Shown: positions 31,641 to 42,936, counted from the stretch's first letter. The stretch: 64,000 bases of DNA from Diphasiastrum complanatum (GCA_029204225.1 CM055092.1:64088011-64152010), one strand, 5' to 3'. Notes: generated by a model from the sequence alone, not told the origin. A program made the numbers and translations.

Positions 31641-32783
31641 AGAATGTTACGTCCATGTCCTGTATAAGGGAATCGGAATAATTCTTGATGTGGATAGCCG
31701 TTCACTCTAGGTGTATGTGGTTATTAGTTATGCCTCGTCATTCTGGGCTTGGCATGTAAAGTAATTAATAATCATATGAGGGCCTAGACCTATAATTGGA
31801 CATAGGAGCACATGCATAGTGAATGACTGCTTTGATGCAAGAATAGGAGGTCAATAGCTCAATATAGGTTGCATGGGGATCCTAGGGGGAATATTCTTCT
31901 TTTCATGAGGAGAATATGTCCATTGGAAACTCACCCATCCTCCTATTGGAAATTCAGTTTCTTGAGCCTGTTTCTCCTCCTCTCTCTTAGGTTCTTCACT
32001 ATGGCTTGGGGGCTAGATCCAGGAGGAAACTCTAAGAGGGATCTAGGTTTGGATGGGTGGTTTGCTCCACAGGTGTCCTTTTGGTTGTTTTGCAACAAGA
32101 TCTAGTCAGATCTTCATAAGGCGATCCTTACAAGTTTGTTATTTTGGACATATTTGTTTATTTGGCAATTGAGGCCAATTTGCATTTTAGACTTAGAGAT
32201 AAGTATCTTAAAGTTATTTTAGTCTAAAAGTAATTGAATTACCACTTTTGAAAAGTGTGGAAAATGTCGTAGGTCGAGTTTGAACATATTCAAATTTGAA
32301 TGCTAGATGCATTGAATCTAGTCATATTATTGATAGGGTTTTTGATCTAGAAGAGTTTTGGAGGGAAACCAGACTCATTAATGAGACATGGATCTATTAT
32401 ATATAGATGTACACATGTGGGAGAAGAGGATACTCTTTCTCTCTATTCTCATTCATGCTTATAAATGAGATCTCTTTGGGGTTCCATATTCATTAGTGCC
32501 ACATTGGTGGTGATATCTCAGCTTTTTGTGTGTAGAATCAATTGGATTGTTGTTTGTTGCATTCACACATGTAAAATATAGTAGGTTACTGGTTTTGTAC
32601 GGACAACAATAGTACTTTATCAATCATATCTAATTTTGTCAAGTTCTATTAGAGTTTGAAGCTTCTATTGATTGATAGAGCTAGTTTTCTACATTGTGAA
32701 TGGTGCTAGATGTGCTATCTCAAGTGATCTAAGATCTTAGAGTTATTTTGGATCTTAATGATCTGAAATTCTTCACACGTAAC
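31632..32783 (+). repeat. Polypurine tract and 3' LTR of a Ty3/gypsy element
   Basis: AAGGGGGGAAG (31632-31642) precedes TGTTACGTCC at 31645. The likely end is CACACGTAAC at 32783, the near-inverse of the start. A TATATATAG box lies near 32398, with a pyrimidine-rich CTTTCTCTCT stretch after it. The partner LTR is not in the window. Confidence 0.5.
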
Positions 32784-32954
32784 TTAGCATGCAATGTGCA
32801 TATATGAACATATTTCAATGAAATTGGCAAAACACTTTTCATATTTGGATCTTCTACTTCCATTGTTTGCTCATCCCAAATTCATATCATAGCAATCCTT
32901 CATGCAATAATCTTCAGGATAAATTGATCCATCTACCCACAAATCAACATTCTT

Positions 32955-33370
32955 ATGATTATTCAGTCTCAAATCTCTAATTACTACAATAGAATTTTGG
33001 ATACTACAAAAGATAGGTACTTCAATCTCGAGCAAAACGAACAAGATGATTGGAACATCTTACAGGCTGAGTTCATCAGAAAAATGAATCCCTGCGTGAT
33101 TATATTAAATGGATCAAGAGATTTCGTGGTGGATGTGATCCTGATAGTGTCCCAGACCACAGCGTCCTGACATGGTTCATGGAAGGACTACCCAAGGGAA
33201 TCAGGCTGCAAATGAAACAAAGAGACAAGTACGTGTCTTTTTATGCAGCTTGAGCCCATGCCATCGAGAGAGTCGGCGATAATGAAAGCACTAGTGAGGA
33301 CTCTGATAATTCTGACAAAGAGAGACGACGCCGTAAAGAATGAAGACCCAAACGTGAGGATAAGCTACAC
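32955..33370 (+). pseudogene. Ty3/gypsy Gag fragment, plus strand
   Basis: Frames read NLEQNEQDDWNILQAEFIRK, then after a shift YIKWIKRFRGGCDPDSVPD, LTWFMEGLPKGIRLQMKQR and VSFYAA with a stop, then AHAIERVGDNES. The order matches the Gag at 60143-60508 and 59864-60127 (LSGLPKRIRRELKRH), so it belongs to the same or a close gypsy family. Cut off at about 33370, where the sequence switches to the opposite strand. Confidence 0.65.
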
Positions 33371-33389
33371 GTGATGCTTTTACCTATAC

Positions 33390-33800
33390 AGCCAATAGCG
33401 CTGACTCTATCATATTATGCCATAGAGACTCTTGATGGCCTTCACTGGATGACTTCATTGGTTTCGCTAGTGGCGAATTTGGTTGGTTCTTTCTCTAGTC
33501 TTTTCTACGCTCTGGTCTGGATGAATATGGACATCGTATATGCCTTGGGTTATCCTACCACACTCATTAGGTGTAGTAGGACAAAGACTTCTCCTTGTTT
33601 CTCCTTCCTCAATGGACATGTGAGATATGGGTGTCCATACCCACAATAACGACAAAGTGATACAAAATTGCCTTGTGGCTTGTTAGGGCACTCGGCAATC
33701 CTATGGTCTTCTCCACATCCATAACATTTTATGGAAGCTCTAAATCATGTACCTCGAAGCTAGTTCACATAGATCGGTATTAAATCACCATTTGCTTCGT
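33390..33800 (-). pseudogene. Double zinc-knuckle Gag fragment, inverted
   Basis: The minus strand around 33740-33590 reads CYGCGEDHRIAEC then CRYCGYGHPYLTC, two CX2CX4HX4C knuckles. The gypsy element at 55.9-60.5 kb has a matching pair (CFACGENHRVAEC, CRDCGYGHCYKDC near 59175-59290). In the normal protein these follow the Gag core, but here they are on the opposite strand from the Gag core at 32955-33370, so the gene has been broken and inverted. Confidence 0.7.
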
Positions 33801-34045
33801 CTATGAAATGCATTGGGACTGAGTCCGATGCCTCCTCTGCGAGATAGTAGGGTTCATCGGTCACTTCGACCATGTTCAACTATTGGGCAGTTCAACTGGT
33901 TGCGGGTTCCTCACTACTAGGCCTTGGGTTCTGGGGAAAATAGGTGGTAAAGCCAGTCTAGGTGGTGGTTGGGGTAAGGCACCTTGTCGTTGTGCCAATG
34001 GCGGGATTTGGTGTTGGGCGTGCTTCTTGGTTTGTATCAACAGTC
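33801..34045. other. Short spacer, no gene seen
   Basis: Pro/Gln-rich open stretches on the minus strand have no recognisable domain; they could be the remaining linker of the inverted Gag fragment. Confidence 0.25.
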
Positions 34046-34628
34046 TGTTCGGTAAAAGCGCCAGTTGTAAGGCCGCTTTCAAAATTTTTAAGTTGGCACA
34101 TAGCTGAGGGTCGTATCCCGGGACGCCAGCGGCATGCCGTCGAGACCATTCGGTCCGTGGTGCCAGGGGTATGCTGTCGGGACCATTTGGTCCAGGAACT
34201 GGTTGTCTCCATATCTGTCGCTGCTTGTGGTTCCTTGGGTGGAAGTTACCTGTTTATGGCTGTCCAGTCTGGCGTGGCGCCAGGTTGACTTCCAGCGCTC
34301 GTGACAAAGCTTTCAATTGGTTAACTCTGATGTAAGTCAGACCGCTTGCTTGGAATGGATGTTACTCGTTTGTAATAAAGCTTCAAGTTGGTCAAGTTTG
34401 ATGTATGTCGGGCGGCTTGCTTGGAGGGAAGTCACCCACATCGGGACCCCCGATCTGGCATGGCGCCAGGTTGGATCTCAATGTTGGTTTTCGGAACTTC
34501 AAGTTGGTTAAGTCTGATCGTTGTTGGCGAGTTGGCTGCTTGTATGTCAAGTGGGTTTGGATGGCAAGAGTTGAAGGCTGGGAAGCTAAGTCATGCTTCC
34601 CGGCTCCCTTTGGGATGCCTGCGCTACA
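34046..34628 (+). repeat. Truncated 5' LTR of D
   Basis: Starts abruptly at TGTTCGGTAAAAGCGCC, inside the LTR relative to C, and ends GCGCTACA. The U3 start is lost. Confidence 0.8.
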
Positions 34629-35568
34629 GAAATGGCCACTGTTTGGGGTTCATCAAGACAACTGTTGTGCAAGGTGCTGCCCACAGTGTAAGCACGAGTG
34701 CGTCCACGGTTGGAGTGGTCGACACAACGGAGGACTTGATGAGTCAAGATGCTGTCCTTGAGGTGTAAGCACGGTCCGTTCTCGCGGTTTGGGCCTGGCG
34801 ATGTCTGCACGTAGGACAGATGAGGCAGTGTGCTGCCATTAGGTTGGTGTAAGCACGGTCAGTGCCTTGTGGGGTGTGGGGTGACATATTCGAATTGTAC
34901 GGGTCAACCATTGATACAGAGATGCTGCTCGAATTCGGGTGTAAAGCACGGGTGGTTAGCTGCCGGTACGAGATAGCTGCCGATCGTTTAGCTATAAGGG
35001 CTATCGACCAAAAAGTGGTGGGGCGTGATTGAGGCAATGTGCTGCTTAATTGTGAAAGCACGGATAGTTGGAGGGGTGTCCCATGTGGGCTGATTCTGTG
35101 ATCGATTTGGATGGGCGCGGCCAGGCAAAGGTCCGTTGGCAGGACCATCTCAAAGGGGGACCTTGTCTTTGTTACCTATTAGTAAACATGCCTGAGTGTC
35201 TTACTTGTATATATTCGTGGTGAGTCTTAGTACTCGTGCTTTGTCTGGTTTGCATGATTGCTTGTGATACAAGGAGCTGATGGCCCGAGAAGGAACCTTT
35301 CTTGTGAAGGCTGATACCATCAAATAAAGGGGAATACAGAATATGTGGGGCGGATTTGCAGTTCAAGTACTCGCACGTGAACGACAACGAAACGACTCAA
35401 TGTTTGCAAAGGATGGATGGCTAGCCTGTTTCTTGGGTTAGTTTCATTTGCGACAACGCCCACCGGACGCAAGCAGGAAGTCAAAAGTTGGAAAGGGCAA
35501 TTTCAGGGGAGATCTTCTATGGAGCAGTTGGTCTTCTTTTTGAGACGGCCACCTTTGGAACTGAAACT
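34629..35568 (+). other. Interior of D, first half
   Basis: Non-coding and collinear with C from 28757. Contains the repeated TGCTGC...AGCACGG units. Ends GAAACT at the insertion point of A. Confidence 0.8.
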
Positions 35569-36223
35569 TGTGAAAATTGTCAACATTTCCTAGCTAGTTT
35601 GAGGCCTAAATTGGCTAAAATTGTAAATAGTTTTGGTTCTGGAGTTTCACACGTGTGAACCAGGCCACAATGTTTTTATTTACTGTATTTTTTCAGTATG
35701 ATGAAGTGTCAAACTTCATACCCTTCAAAATGAGACCATTTTGATGTATTTTGGTCATATAAGCCATTTTTAGCTATTTTTCCTATATAGGGAATATCTA
35801 GGGTCAAGTACCTTCTAGAGAGAGGAGAGAGAGTCATCTTCCTCATCCATAAATAGTAGGGAAGTCGTGGAGAACAGGTTGGAGAAACCTTTTGTATGCT
35901 TCATTGAGATCAATAGATCATTGTCATTGTTTCTTCCTCCATTGAGAGCATTGTTGTGTGTATTGTCTTCAAGCTATTGTGTATGATCTTAGGTGCTTTC
36001 CAAAAGTGATAGGCTGATGTATTATGGACTGTATAATGCTATTTTGGGCCGCACTTGATGTTTATGGAAGTTTCCATTTGTGATAAATGCTTTTTGATCA
36101 AGTTCTTTGCATTCTAGGTAGCATAGAATGTGTTGCCAATTCCTAGCTTATGTAGTTTGGAGTGCAAGCATTCAAGCCAATGATCTTGGAGTTTAGATCC
36201 ACTTAGGATCTGTATTTTTCACA
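35569..36223 (+). repeat. 5' LTR of A
   Basis: 655 bp, TGTGAAAA...TTTTCACA, directly repeated at 47211-47865. It holds the palindrome TTCACACGTGTGAA at 35646-35659, a TATATAGG box near 35789 and a GA-rich AGAGAGAGGAGAGAGAG tract near 35815. Confidence 0.95.
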
Positions 36224-36235
36224 TGGTATCAGAGC
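36224..36235 (+). promoter_or_regulatory. Primer-binding site of A
   Basis: TGGTATCAGAGC directly abuts the LTR end; initiator Met-tRNA type. Confidence 0.92.
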
Positions 36236-37395
36236 TGGTTGGCTTCTATTTACAGTAAGTATTCCATTTTTGGTGATATTTGGATGTTTGATCAAGTTCT
36301 AGCATGATTTTGCATTGCTTTGTTGATCAAATCTTACTAACCTTTGTTTTGTGAGTTGAACTTGTGGATCAAAAGCATATTTCAGGTCTATTGAAGATCA
36401 GAGGCTGAAAAGAAACTATTTTGGATCAGATCATAACACCTAATCATTTGTGATTGTGAGGCTTGTGCATATTCAATACTAACAATGTTCTTTTCAATCC
36501 TATTGTTGACAATCTCCATTCTTGGATGAACACTCTCCTTAAGTGGATGAAACTTCTCCTTAAGTGGATGACAAATGCTCTTTTGAGTGAGTTGTAATTC
36601 TCCTAAAGGCTGAGCAAAGCTCCCATTTGGATGAAAGATCCCCTTTTTTGGGTGAACATATTGTAAGCTCCATTGTGAAGAGCATATTGTAAAGATTGTC
36701 ATCAATTTTGGCATAAATTTTGGTGTACTTTGTTGAGCATGTAAGTAACTCTCCTTATGTAATTTGATTGGATCATTTGCTGGAAGGTGTTAACCATTAT
36801 GCAAGTGTGTTTTCAGGTTCTTAACAGGTTGAGGAACATTCTCATGTGAAGTGATCTTAGATCTACATCTAAACACCAAGATTTGACAAGATAGTGAAGC
36901 TAGTCTTGTGATTCACTAAGTGTGCTCATTCATTCACCTCTAAATCTTGTATTTATCACTTGCTGGAGTTTATAAACTTTTAGAAGTGTGGTTTACATGT
37001 GGTTTTACAGGTTGAATCAATATCTTAGTGTGTTGATCATATGTTGATCAAGTTTGTTCATTACTAGGTAATCTTGGCATCCTAGTTTTGGGTATTTTCT
37101 AAGAATGCAAGTAACTCTTCACACCATAACTTGATTTGGTCACTTGCTGGAAAGTTTGAGAGCTTAAGCAAGAGTGTGTTCAGGTTGGTTTGATTTTGTA
37201 ATCCATTCTTAGTGTGTGCAAAGTGTTGCATGTGTTTCAATCTTCCTTTCTATGCTTGGAAACCATCTAGGTTCAAGATAGAAGTGTTTTAGGGTCCTAA
37301 ATCTTCATAGATCTCTTTATCTATCATTTGTTGAGAGAAAAAAGAGTGCTAAGTGCTTTAGGACAGAACCTAAAAGTTGAAGAAACATTAGAATC
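36236..37395 (+). other. Untranslated leader of A
   Basis: About 1.16 kb with no gene. It contains repeated CTTGCTGGA and TCTTAGTGTG-type words (about 36775-37210), with GCAAGTAACTCT phrases recurring near 36742 and 37103. These suggest local subrepeats. Confidence 0.6.
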
Positions 37396-38337
37396 ATGGC
37401 TTCCAATGGTGGGATCATGCTAGAGTCTAGTGAAAGGTTGAGTTCATCAAACTACTCTACTTGGAAAGTGAGGATGGAGTCCTTACTTGAGTTGAATGAA
37501 CTCATGGACATAGTTGCAGAAATTGAAGAGAGATCTCTCACACTTCAAGAGCAACAAAGGTTTGATAAGAAGGCCAAAAGGCCTCTTCATATCATTAAAA
37601 TGAATGTTACAAATGAACTTCTCAAGGAAGTTGGAAAGTGTCAAAGTGCAAGTGAGGCATGGAATGCCTTAAAGAAGCTCTTTGAATCAAAGTCCACATC
37701 TAGGGTATTGACCCTAAGGAGACAAATATTTTCTAGTAGGCAAAGAGAGGGTGAAAGTGCTCATGCATTTATCTTGAGAGTTAAGTCCCTAAGTGATGAT
37801 TTAGCATGCATTGATGAGAACATAAAAGATGGTGAAATAGTCCAAGTTATGTTGAATGGTTTGCTAAATGAACATGCTAACCTTGTGCAAAGTTTTGCCA
37901 TTCAAAGAGTCTTGCCAAGTGTGGTTGACTTGCAAGAAATCTTATTGGCTGAAGAACATAGGTTGCAATCAAAGCTTGATGGTGCATCCTTGCAAGGTGG
38001 AGGTGAAGAGGCTTTCTTCACAAAAGGCAAATTCAAGGGCAAAGGTAAAGGCAAAGGGAAATGGTCCAAAGGTGGTAACTTTGATCATGATGATCACTCT
38101 TCCTCTTCCTCTTCTACTAAGAACAATAAGTCAAAGTTCAAGTGCTTTTATTGTGGGATAAAAGGTCATTTTGCAAATGAATGTTATAAGAAGAAAAGAG
38201 AGCAAGGAGAGAGGCAAGGAAATCTTACAATAGATGAGGAAGAACATAACACATGTGAATCACTTGTTATGACTTCAAGTTTGTTAGCCAACATAGATGA
38301 TAATGATCCTTGGTGGATTGATAGTGGAGCCTCATCT
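37396..38337 (+). pseudogene. Copia Gag and protease start of A (5' part of split gag-pol)
   Basis: Starts MASNGGIMLESSERLSSSNY, the same start context as B. The capsid-like UBN2 region spans roughly residues 15-200. A basic GKGKGKGKW stretch precedes the zinc knuckle CFYCGIKGHFANEC, then an acidic linker and the protease motif DPWWIDSGASS, where B interrupts. Gag would form virus-like particles and package element RNA. The frame continues without shift at 44204 on the far side of B. The few residues read into B after 38337 are not native. Confidence 0.93.
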
Positions 38338-38990
38338 TGTGAAAAACTCAGATCCAAAAGATGCTAAAGTTTCATAAAGATCTTGGCCATGGAAGTTATG
38401 CACATCTAGATTGAAAAAATGATAGAAATTGTGATGTTAAGCATACTAAACATCAACTAAACATCAAGATCTGATCATAAGCTTCCACAAACAGAAACTT
38501 GCTGTCCCTGTCCGTACTTCAGAGCCTACAACCTGCATTTCACACGTGTGAAGCCATAGCAACAAAGAAATCACAATTCTAGTGGCTAGAATGCAAGATA
38601 TGAACAAAAAAGTGAGAGAGAAGAAGATGGATCTTCAAAGAGCATAACATTCATTCAATAGAATGAAAATGAGATGTGTACATACTCGTGGAGATGGCTA
38701 TTTATAGCAGCCATAGTGCCTCTTGGCCACTTGTCTTATGATAGGCTAAAATTGGGGTCCAATAGGATTCACCCATCTACCTAGAAATTTGGTCAAATAG
38801 GAATGCACCAAATTATGAGCCAATAGAAGAGCTCCACACTCGACCTCCTCTAATTAATGTGACCTCAAAAGTAGTGTACACATACTTTGGGCCTCTACAT
38901 ACATGTATGAACCTATCTCTAACTTTTATTTGGCCATAGGCCTACAAAATCTCAAGTTAGGAAAATACTACTAGTTGACAATTTTTCACA
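38338..38990 (-). repeat. 3' LTR of B
   Basis: 653 bp, same sequence by eye as 43546-44198. Its first bases in element orientation (TGTGA) supply the stop codon of the gag-pol frame. Contains TTCACACGTGTGAA at 38539-38552. Confidence 0.95.
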
Positions 38991-41900
38991 CTCCCTCTTC
39001 AACTAGTTTTAGCATAGATTTAGAAAGTACACCAAGACTTGTTCTATGCTTGAAAAATAAGTCCTTTCCCAATGCTTTGGTAAAGATATCAGCCACACAT
39101 TCCTTTGATGGGACATGTTCAAGCTTGATCTCTTTTGCCAACACTTGTTCTCTCACAAAATGGTAAGCCACCTCGATATGTTTGCTCCTTGCATGGAAAA
39201 CCGGATTGCTTGCTAGACTTTGGGCTGAAAGGTTGTCACAAAAGATGATTGGACTCTCTGAAAAATCCAGCAAATGAAGCTCCATAATCATCCTCTTGAT
39301 CCACACCATCTCCTTTGTGCATGATGTCAAAGCTTTGTACTCGGCCTCACTAGAAGAAAGTGATATAGTTGCTTGTTTCTTCGACATCCATGAGATAACT
39401 CCATCACCTATGAAAATAGCATGTGCATTTATGGATTTTCTATCCATAAGGTCTCCTGCAAAATCTGAATCTGAAAAACCAAATAAGTTAGGTGATGAGC
39501 CTCTATAAACAATGCCAAAATCTTTTGTTCCCGAGATGTATCTCAAGATCCTCTTTCCTAGTTTCCAATGTTCTATGCTAGGATCTTGCATGAATTGGCT
39601 TAATCTACCAACACAATAAGATAAATCAGGTCTTGTGATGGTTAGATATATAAGAGAACCTATTAGCTTCCTATAGAGAGTAATGTCCTCGAAGGATCTT
39701 TCATTACCTCTTATAGTTAGCTTTACATGTGATTCCATAGGTGTATCAATAGGATTTGCATCTACCATATGAAATCTATTGAGAATAGAAATAGCATACT
39801 TCTCTTGTGAAATAAAAGTGATTTGAGAAGTTCTAATTACTTCTATTCCTAAGATATAGCTCAAAAGACCAAGATCATGCACTTCAAATTCCTTTTTTAG
39901 TGCTTTCTTGATATCTTCTATATCTTCCTTGTTCCCTCCACTTAAAATAATGTCATCCACATAAATTAGAAGGATTGTAACATCATTAGCACTAATTCTA
40001 AAGTAAAGTGAATGATCATACTCACTCATAGTGAAGTTTTGAGAAAGTAGAAAAGAGTTAAGCCTAGCATACCAACTCCTTGGTGCTTGCTTAAGACCAT
40101 ACAAACTTTTTTGTAGAAAACACACATGATTAGGCTTGCTATGAGAAACATAGCTCTCGGGTTGCTCCATGTAGACTTCCTCTTCAAGATCACCATTCAA
40201 GAAAGCATTAGAAATGTCTAATTGCCAAAGATCCCATCCATAAAGAGTTGCAAGGGAAATGATTACTCTTATGCTCACCATCTTTGCCACGGGTGCAAAG
40301 GTTTCCTCATAGTCAATGCCATGCTCTTGAGCATAACCTTTAGCCACCAACCTTGCCTTCAACTTGTTGATAGATCCATCTTGATTTGTCTTTACCTTGA
40401 AGATCCATTTGCATCCAATTGCACTTTTGCCCTTTGGAAGCTCCACCAATCTCCATGTGTTGTTCTTCATAAGTGCTTCAAACTCAAGATCCATTGCTTG
40501 GATCCATTCCTCTTTTTGCCTTGCTTCATCTACACATGAAGGTACATCAAAAGAAGTTAGGAAAGCATAGTTGGATCCATCCACCACTTGCTTACCTTTG
40601 CCATCATAAGTGAGCCTTGAGGGTTTCACTTTATGCCTTGGAGTTCTCCTTGGAATTTGACTTGAAGAGGCTTCTTCAACATCCACATCCAATGTGTCAT
40701 CAACTCCATTGTCATCAAGCACATTAGTTGCAACAACACCATCATCACTTGAAACAACTTTTGGAATGTTACTTTCATCAAAAATGACATCCCTACTTGT
40801 GAACACTTTCTTGATTGAAGGAACATAAATCCTATATGCTTTGCTTACTTCACTATAACCAACAAAAATGCCCTTTCTTGAAGATGGATCCTCCTTAGTT
40901 CTATCATCAAGAGTAATGTTGAAGTAGCAAATGCATCCAAAAGTTCTTAGAAACTTGACATTAGGCTTCATACCAAACAAAGCTTCAAAAGGGGTTTTTC
41001 CTTCCAATACAACACTTGGCCATCTATTGCATAGGAAATTTGCACACAACAAAGCATCACTCCAAAAAGGTTTAGGAAGATTAGCATTCAATCTCATTGC
41101 CTTTGCACTCTCACACAAGGTTCTATTCTTCCTCTCGGCCACTCCATTTTGTTGTGGTGTTCTTGGACATGTGTACTCCCTCTTGATCCCATGCTCATCG
41201 CAAAAGGCTTTGAATTTGTTAGAAATGTATTCACCACCATTGTCGCTCCTCAAGCATTTGATTTTGGTTGTAAATTGAGTCTCAATAGCAACTTTGAACT
41301 TGACAAACACATCAAACACCTCATCCTTGCTCTTTAGTAGATAAACCCAACAAAATCTACTAAAATCATCAATGAAAGTTACATACATCTTAGCACCTCC
41401 ATTGCTAATTGTAGTAACACCATGAATATCCGAATGCAAGAGAGAAAAAGGCATCTTAGATCTAGATATAGATCTAGTATATGGCAATCTATGTGATTTA
41501 GACAAAGCACATTCTTCACAAACATGATTCAAGCAAGTAAGAGACTTGGGAAGTCCCCTTACTACCTCCTTTTTGGCTATTACCTCCAAGGCCTTGTAGT
41601 TGAGATGTCCCATCCTTTTATGCCATACCTCTTGAATTGACATTTGTTCATTTGCCATGCATCCAACTTGGTTAGCAACAACACATGCATCAAGCTTGAA
41701 CAATTTCCCTTGCCTTTTCCCTTTTGCAATGATACTACACCCCTTTTTGATCAAGCAAGCATCACCATCAAACTCAACTTTGAATCCTTTGTCAAGCATT
41801 TGGCTTACACTAAGTAAGTTCTTGGTAATGGATGGAATGAGCAAAACATCTTTCAATTCTATATTCCTATTTGTAGAAAGTGAAATAGGAATTGTGCCAA

Positions 41901-42936
41901 TCCCCTTGATTGCACACTCACCATCATTTGCGGTATAGATTACCTTCCTATCACCATCAAATGCCATTAAAGATGAAAAATACTCTTTATGATATGTCAT
42001 ATGAGAAGTGGCTCCACTATCAATCCACCAAGGATCAATGTCTCCATGATTAGCCAACAAGCAAGATGACATAACAAAAGCATCATTTGAAAGAAGCTCA
42101 TCCCCACCCTCATCAATAGTTAGATTGGTTTGCTTTTCCCCTTGATCCCTCTTTTTCTTGAAACAATCACTAGCAAAATGCCCTTTGACTCCACAATAGA
42201 AACATTTTAGCTTAGATCTATCCTTCTTTTTGCCAAAAGTAGAGTGCTCACCTTGGTCTTGCCCTTTAGACCAATTGCTTTTACCTTTGCCCTTGAACTT
42301 GCCTTTAGAGAACATTGCCTCCTCTTCTCCTCCTTGAGATGTAGAAGATGCTCCCACTCTTGCTTGCAACCTGAATTCTTCAGCCAACAAGACCTCTTGC
42401 AAGTCTCCAACACTTGGTAAACATTTTTGGATAGCATAACTTTGAACAAGATTAGCATGATCATCCAACAAGCCATTGAGAATCACTTGAACAAGCTCCT
42501 CATTATTTATGCCATCATTAATGCATGCTAACTCATCATTCAATGCTTTAACTCTCAAAACAAAAGCATGTCCACTCTCACTCTTCTTTTGCATACAAGA
42601 AAAGATTTGCCTTCTTAAAGTCAACACTCTAGAAGTAGACTTGGATTCATAAACCTTCTTCAAGGCTTCCCAAGCTTCACTAGATGATGTGCACTTACCA
42701 ACCTCTTTGATAAGCTCATTTGTCACATTCATCTTGATCATGTGAAGGGCTTTCTTTGCCCTCTTGTCATACCTCAATTGTTCTTGAGGTGCCAAAGGTC
42801 TCTCCTCCACACCTACAACAATATCCATCAACTCATTCATCTCAAGCAAAGACTCCATCCTTACTTTCCAAGTAGAATAGTTGAGGGAGGTAAGCCTATC
42901 ATTGCTTTCCAACATGTAGCCTCCATTTGTAGCCAT
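38986..42936 (-). CDS. Copia gag-pol polyprotein of element B, intact
   Basis: 1316 residues. The start MATNGGYMLESNDRLTSLNY is placed by similarity with A. Residues about 15-200 are the UBN2-type capsid region. The zinc knuckle has C245, C248, H253 and C258 (CFYCGVKGHFASDC). The aspartic protease active site DSGATSH is near 306. The integrase HHCC finger (VWHKRMGHLNY, CEECALSK) comes next, then the D-D-E core (LLHSDIHG, CLRSDNGGEYIS, QQNGVAERKNR). RT has DISNAFLNGDLEEEVYM and the catalytic YVDD near residue 990. RNase H has DSDFAGDLMDRKS and SSSEAEYKAL. The C-terminal EEGV is encoded by the polypurine tract and the stop lies in the LTR. The protein would be cleaved by its protease, copy the RNA in cytoplasmic particles and insert the cDNA in the nucleus. 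No stop or shift is seen. Confidence 0.96.
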   Translation of the reverse strand: MATNGGYMLESNDRLTSLNYSTWKVRMESLLEMNELMDIVVGVEERPLAPQEQLRYDKRAKKALHMIKMNVTNELIKEVGKCTSSSEAWEALKKVYESKSTSRVLTLRRQIFSCMQKKSESGHAFVLRVKALNDELACINDGINNEELVQVILNGLLDDHANLVQSYAIQKCLPSVGDLQEVLLAEEFRLQARVGASSTSQGGEEEAMFSKGKFKGKGKSNWSKGQDQGEHSTFGKKKDRSKLKCFYCGVKGHFASDCFKKKRDQGEKQTNLTIDEGGDELLSNDAFVMSSCLLANHGDIDPWWIDSGATSHMTYHKEYFSSLMAFDGDRKVIYTANDGECAIKGIGTIPISLSTNRNIELKDVLLIPSITKNLLSVSQMLDKGFKVEFDGDACLIKKGCSIIAKGKRQGKLFKLDACVVANQVGCMANEQMSIQEVWHKRMGHLNYKALEVIAKKEVVRGLPKSLTCLNHVCEECALSKSHRLPYTRSISRSKMPFSLLHSDIHGVTTISNGGAKMYVTFIDDFSRFCWVYLLKSKDEVFDVFVKFKVAIETQFTTKIKCLRSDNGGEYISNKFKAFCDEHGIKREYTCPRTPQQNGVAERKNRTLCESAKAMRLNANLPKPFWSDALLCANFLCNRWPSVVLEGKTPFEALFGMKPNVKFLRTFGCICYFNITLDDRTKEDPSSRKGIFVGYSEVSKAYRIYVPSIKKVFTSRDVIFDESNIPKVVSSDDGVVATNVLDDNGVDDTLDVDVEEASSSQIPRRTPRHKVKPSRLTYDGKGKQVVDGSNYAFLTSFDVPSCVDEARQKEEWIQAMDLEFEALMKNNTWRLVELPKGKSAIGCKWIFKVKTNQDGSINKLKARLVAKGYAQEHGIDYEETFAPVAKMVSIRVIISLATLYGWDLWQLDISNAFLNGDLEEEVYMEQPESYVSHSKPNHVCFLQKSLYGLKQAPRSWYARLNSFLLSQNFTMSEYDHSLYFRISANDVTILLIYVDDIILSGGNKEDIEDIKKALKKEFEVHDLGLLSYILGIEVIRTSQITFISQEKYAISILNRFHMVDANPIDTPMESHVKLTIRGNERSFEDITLYRKLIGSLIYLTITRPDLSYCVGRLSQFMQDPSIEHWKLGKRILRYISGTKDFGIVYRGSSPNLFGFSDSDFAGDLMDRKSINAHAIFIGDGVISWMSKKQATISLSSSEAEYKALTSCTKEMVWIKRMIMELHLLDFSESPIIFCDNLSAQSLASNPVFHARSKHIEVAYHFVREQVLAKEIKLEHVPSKECVADIFTKALGKDLFFKHRTSLGVLSKSMLKLVEEGV
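38991..39000 (-). promoter_or_regulatory. Polypurine tract of B
   Basis: The minus strand reads GAAGAGGGAG directly before the 3' LTR. Element A has the identical tract at 47201-47210. Confidence 0.9.

Noticed and set aside
38338-38367. C-terminal residues of A's Gag frame after 38337
   Set aside because: These are a read-through into the LTR of inserted element B, not native sequence of A.
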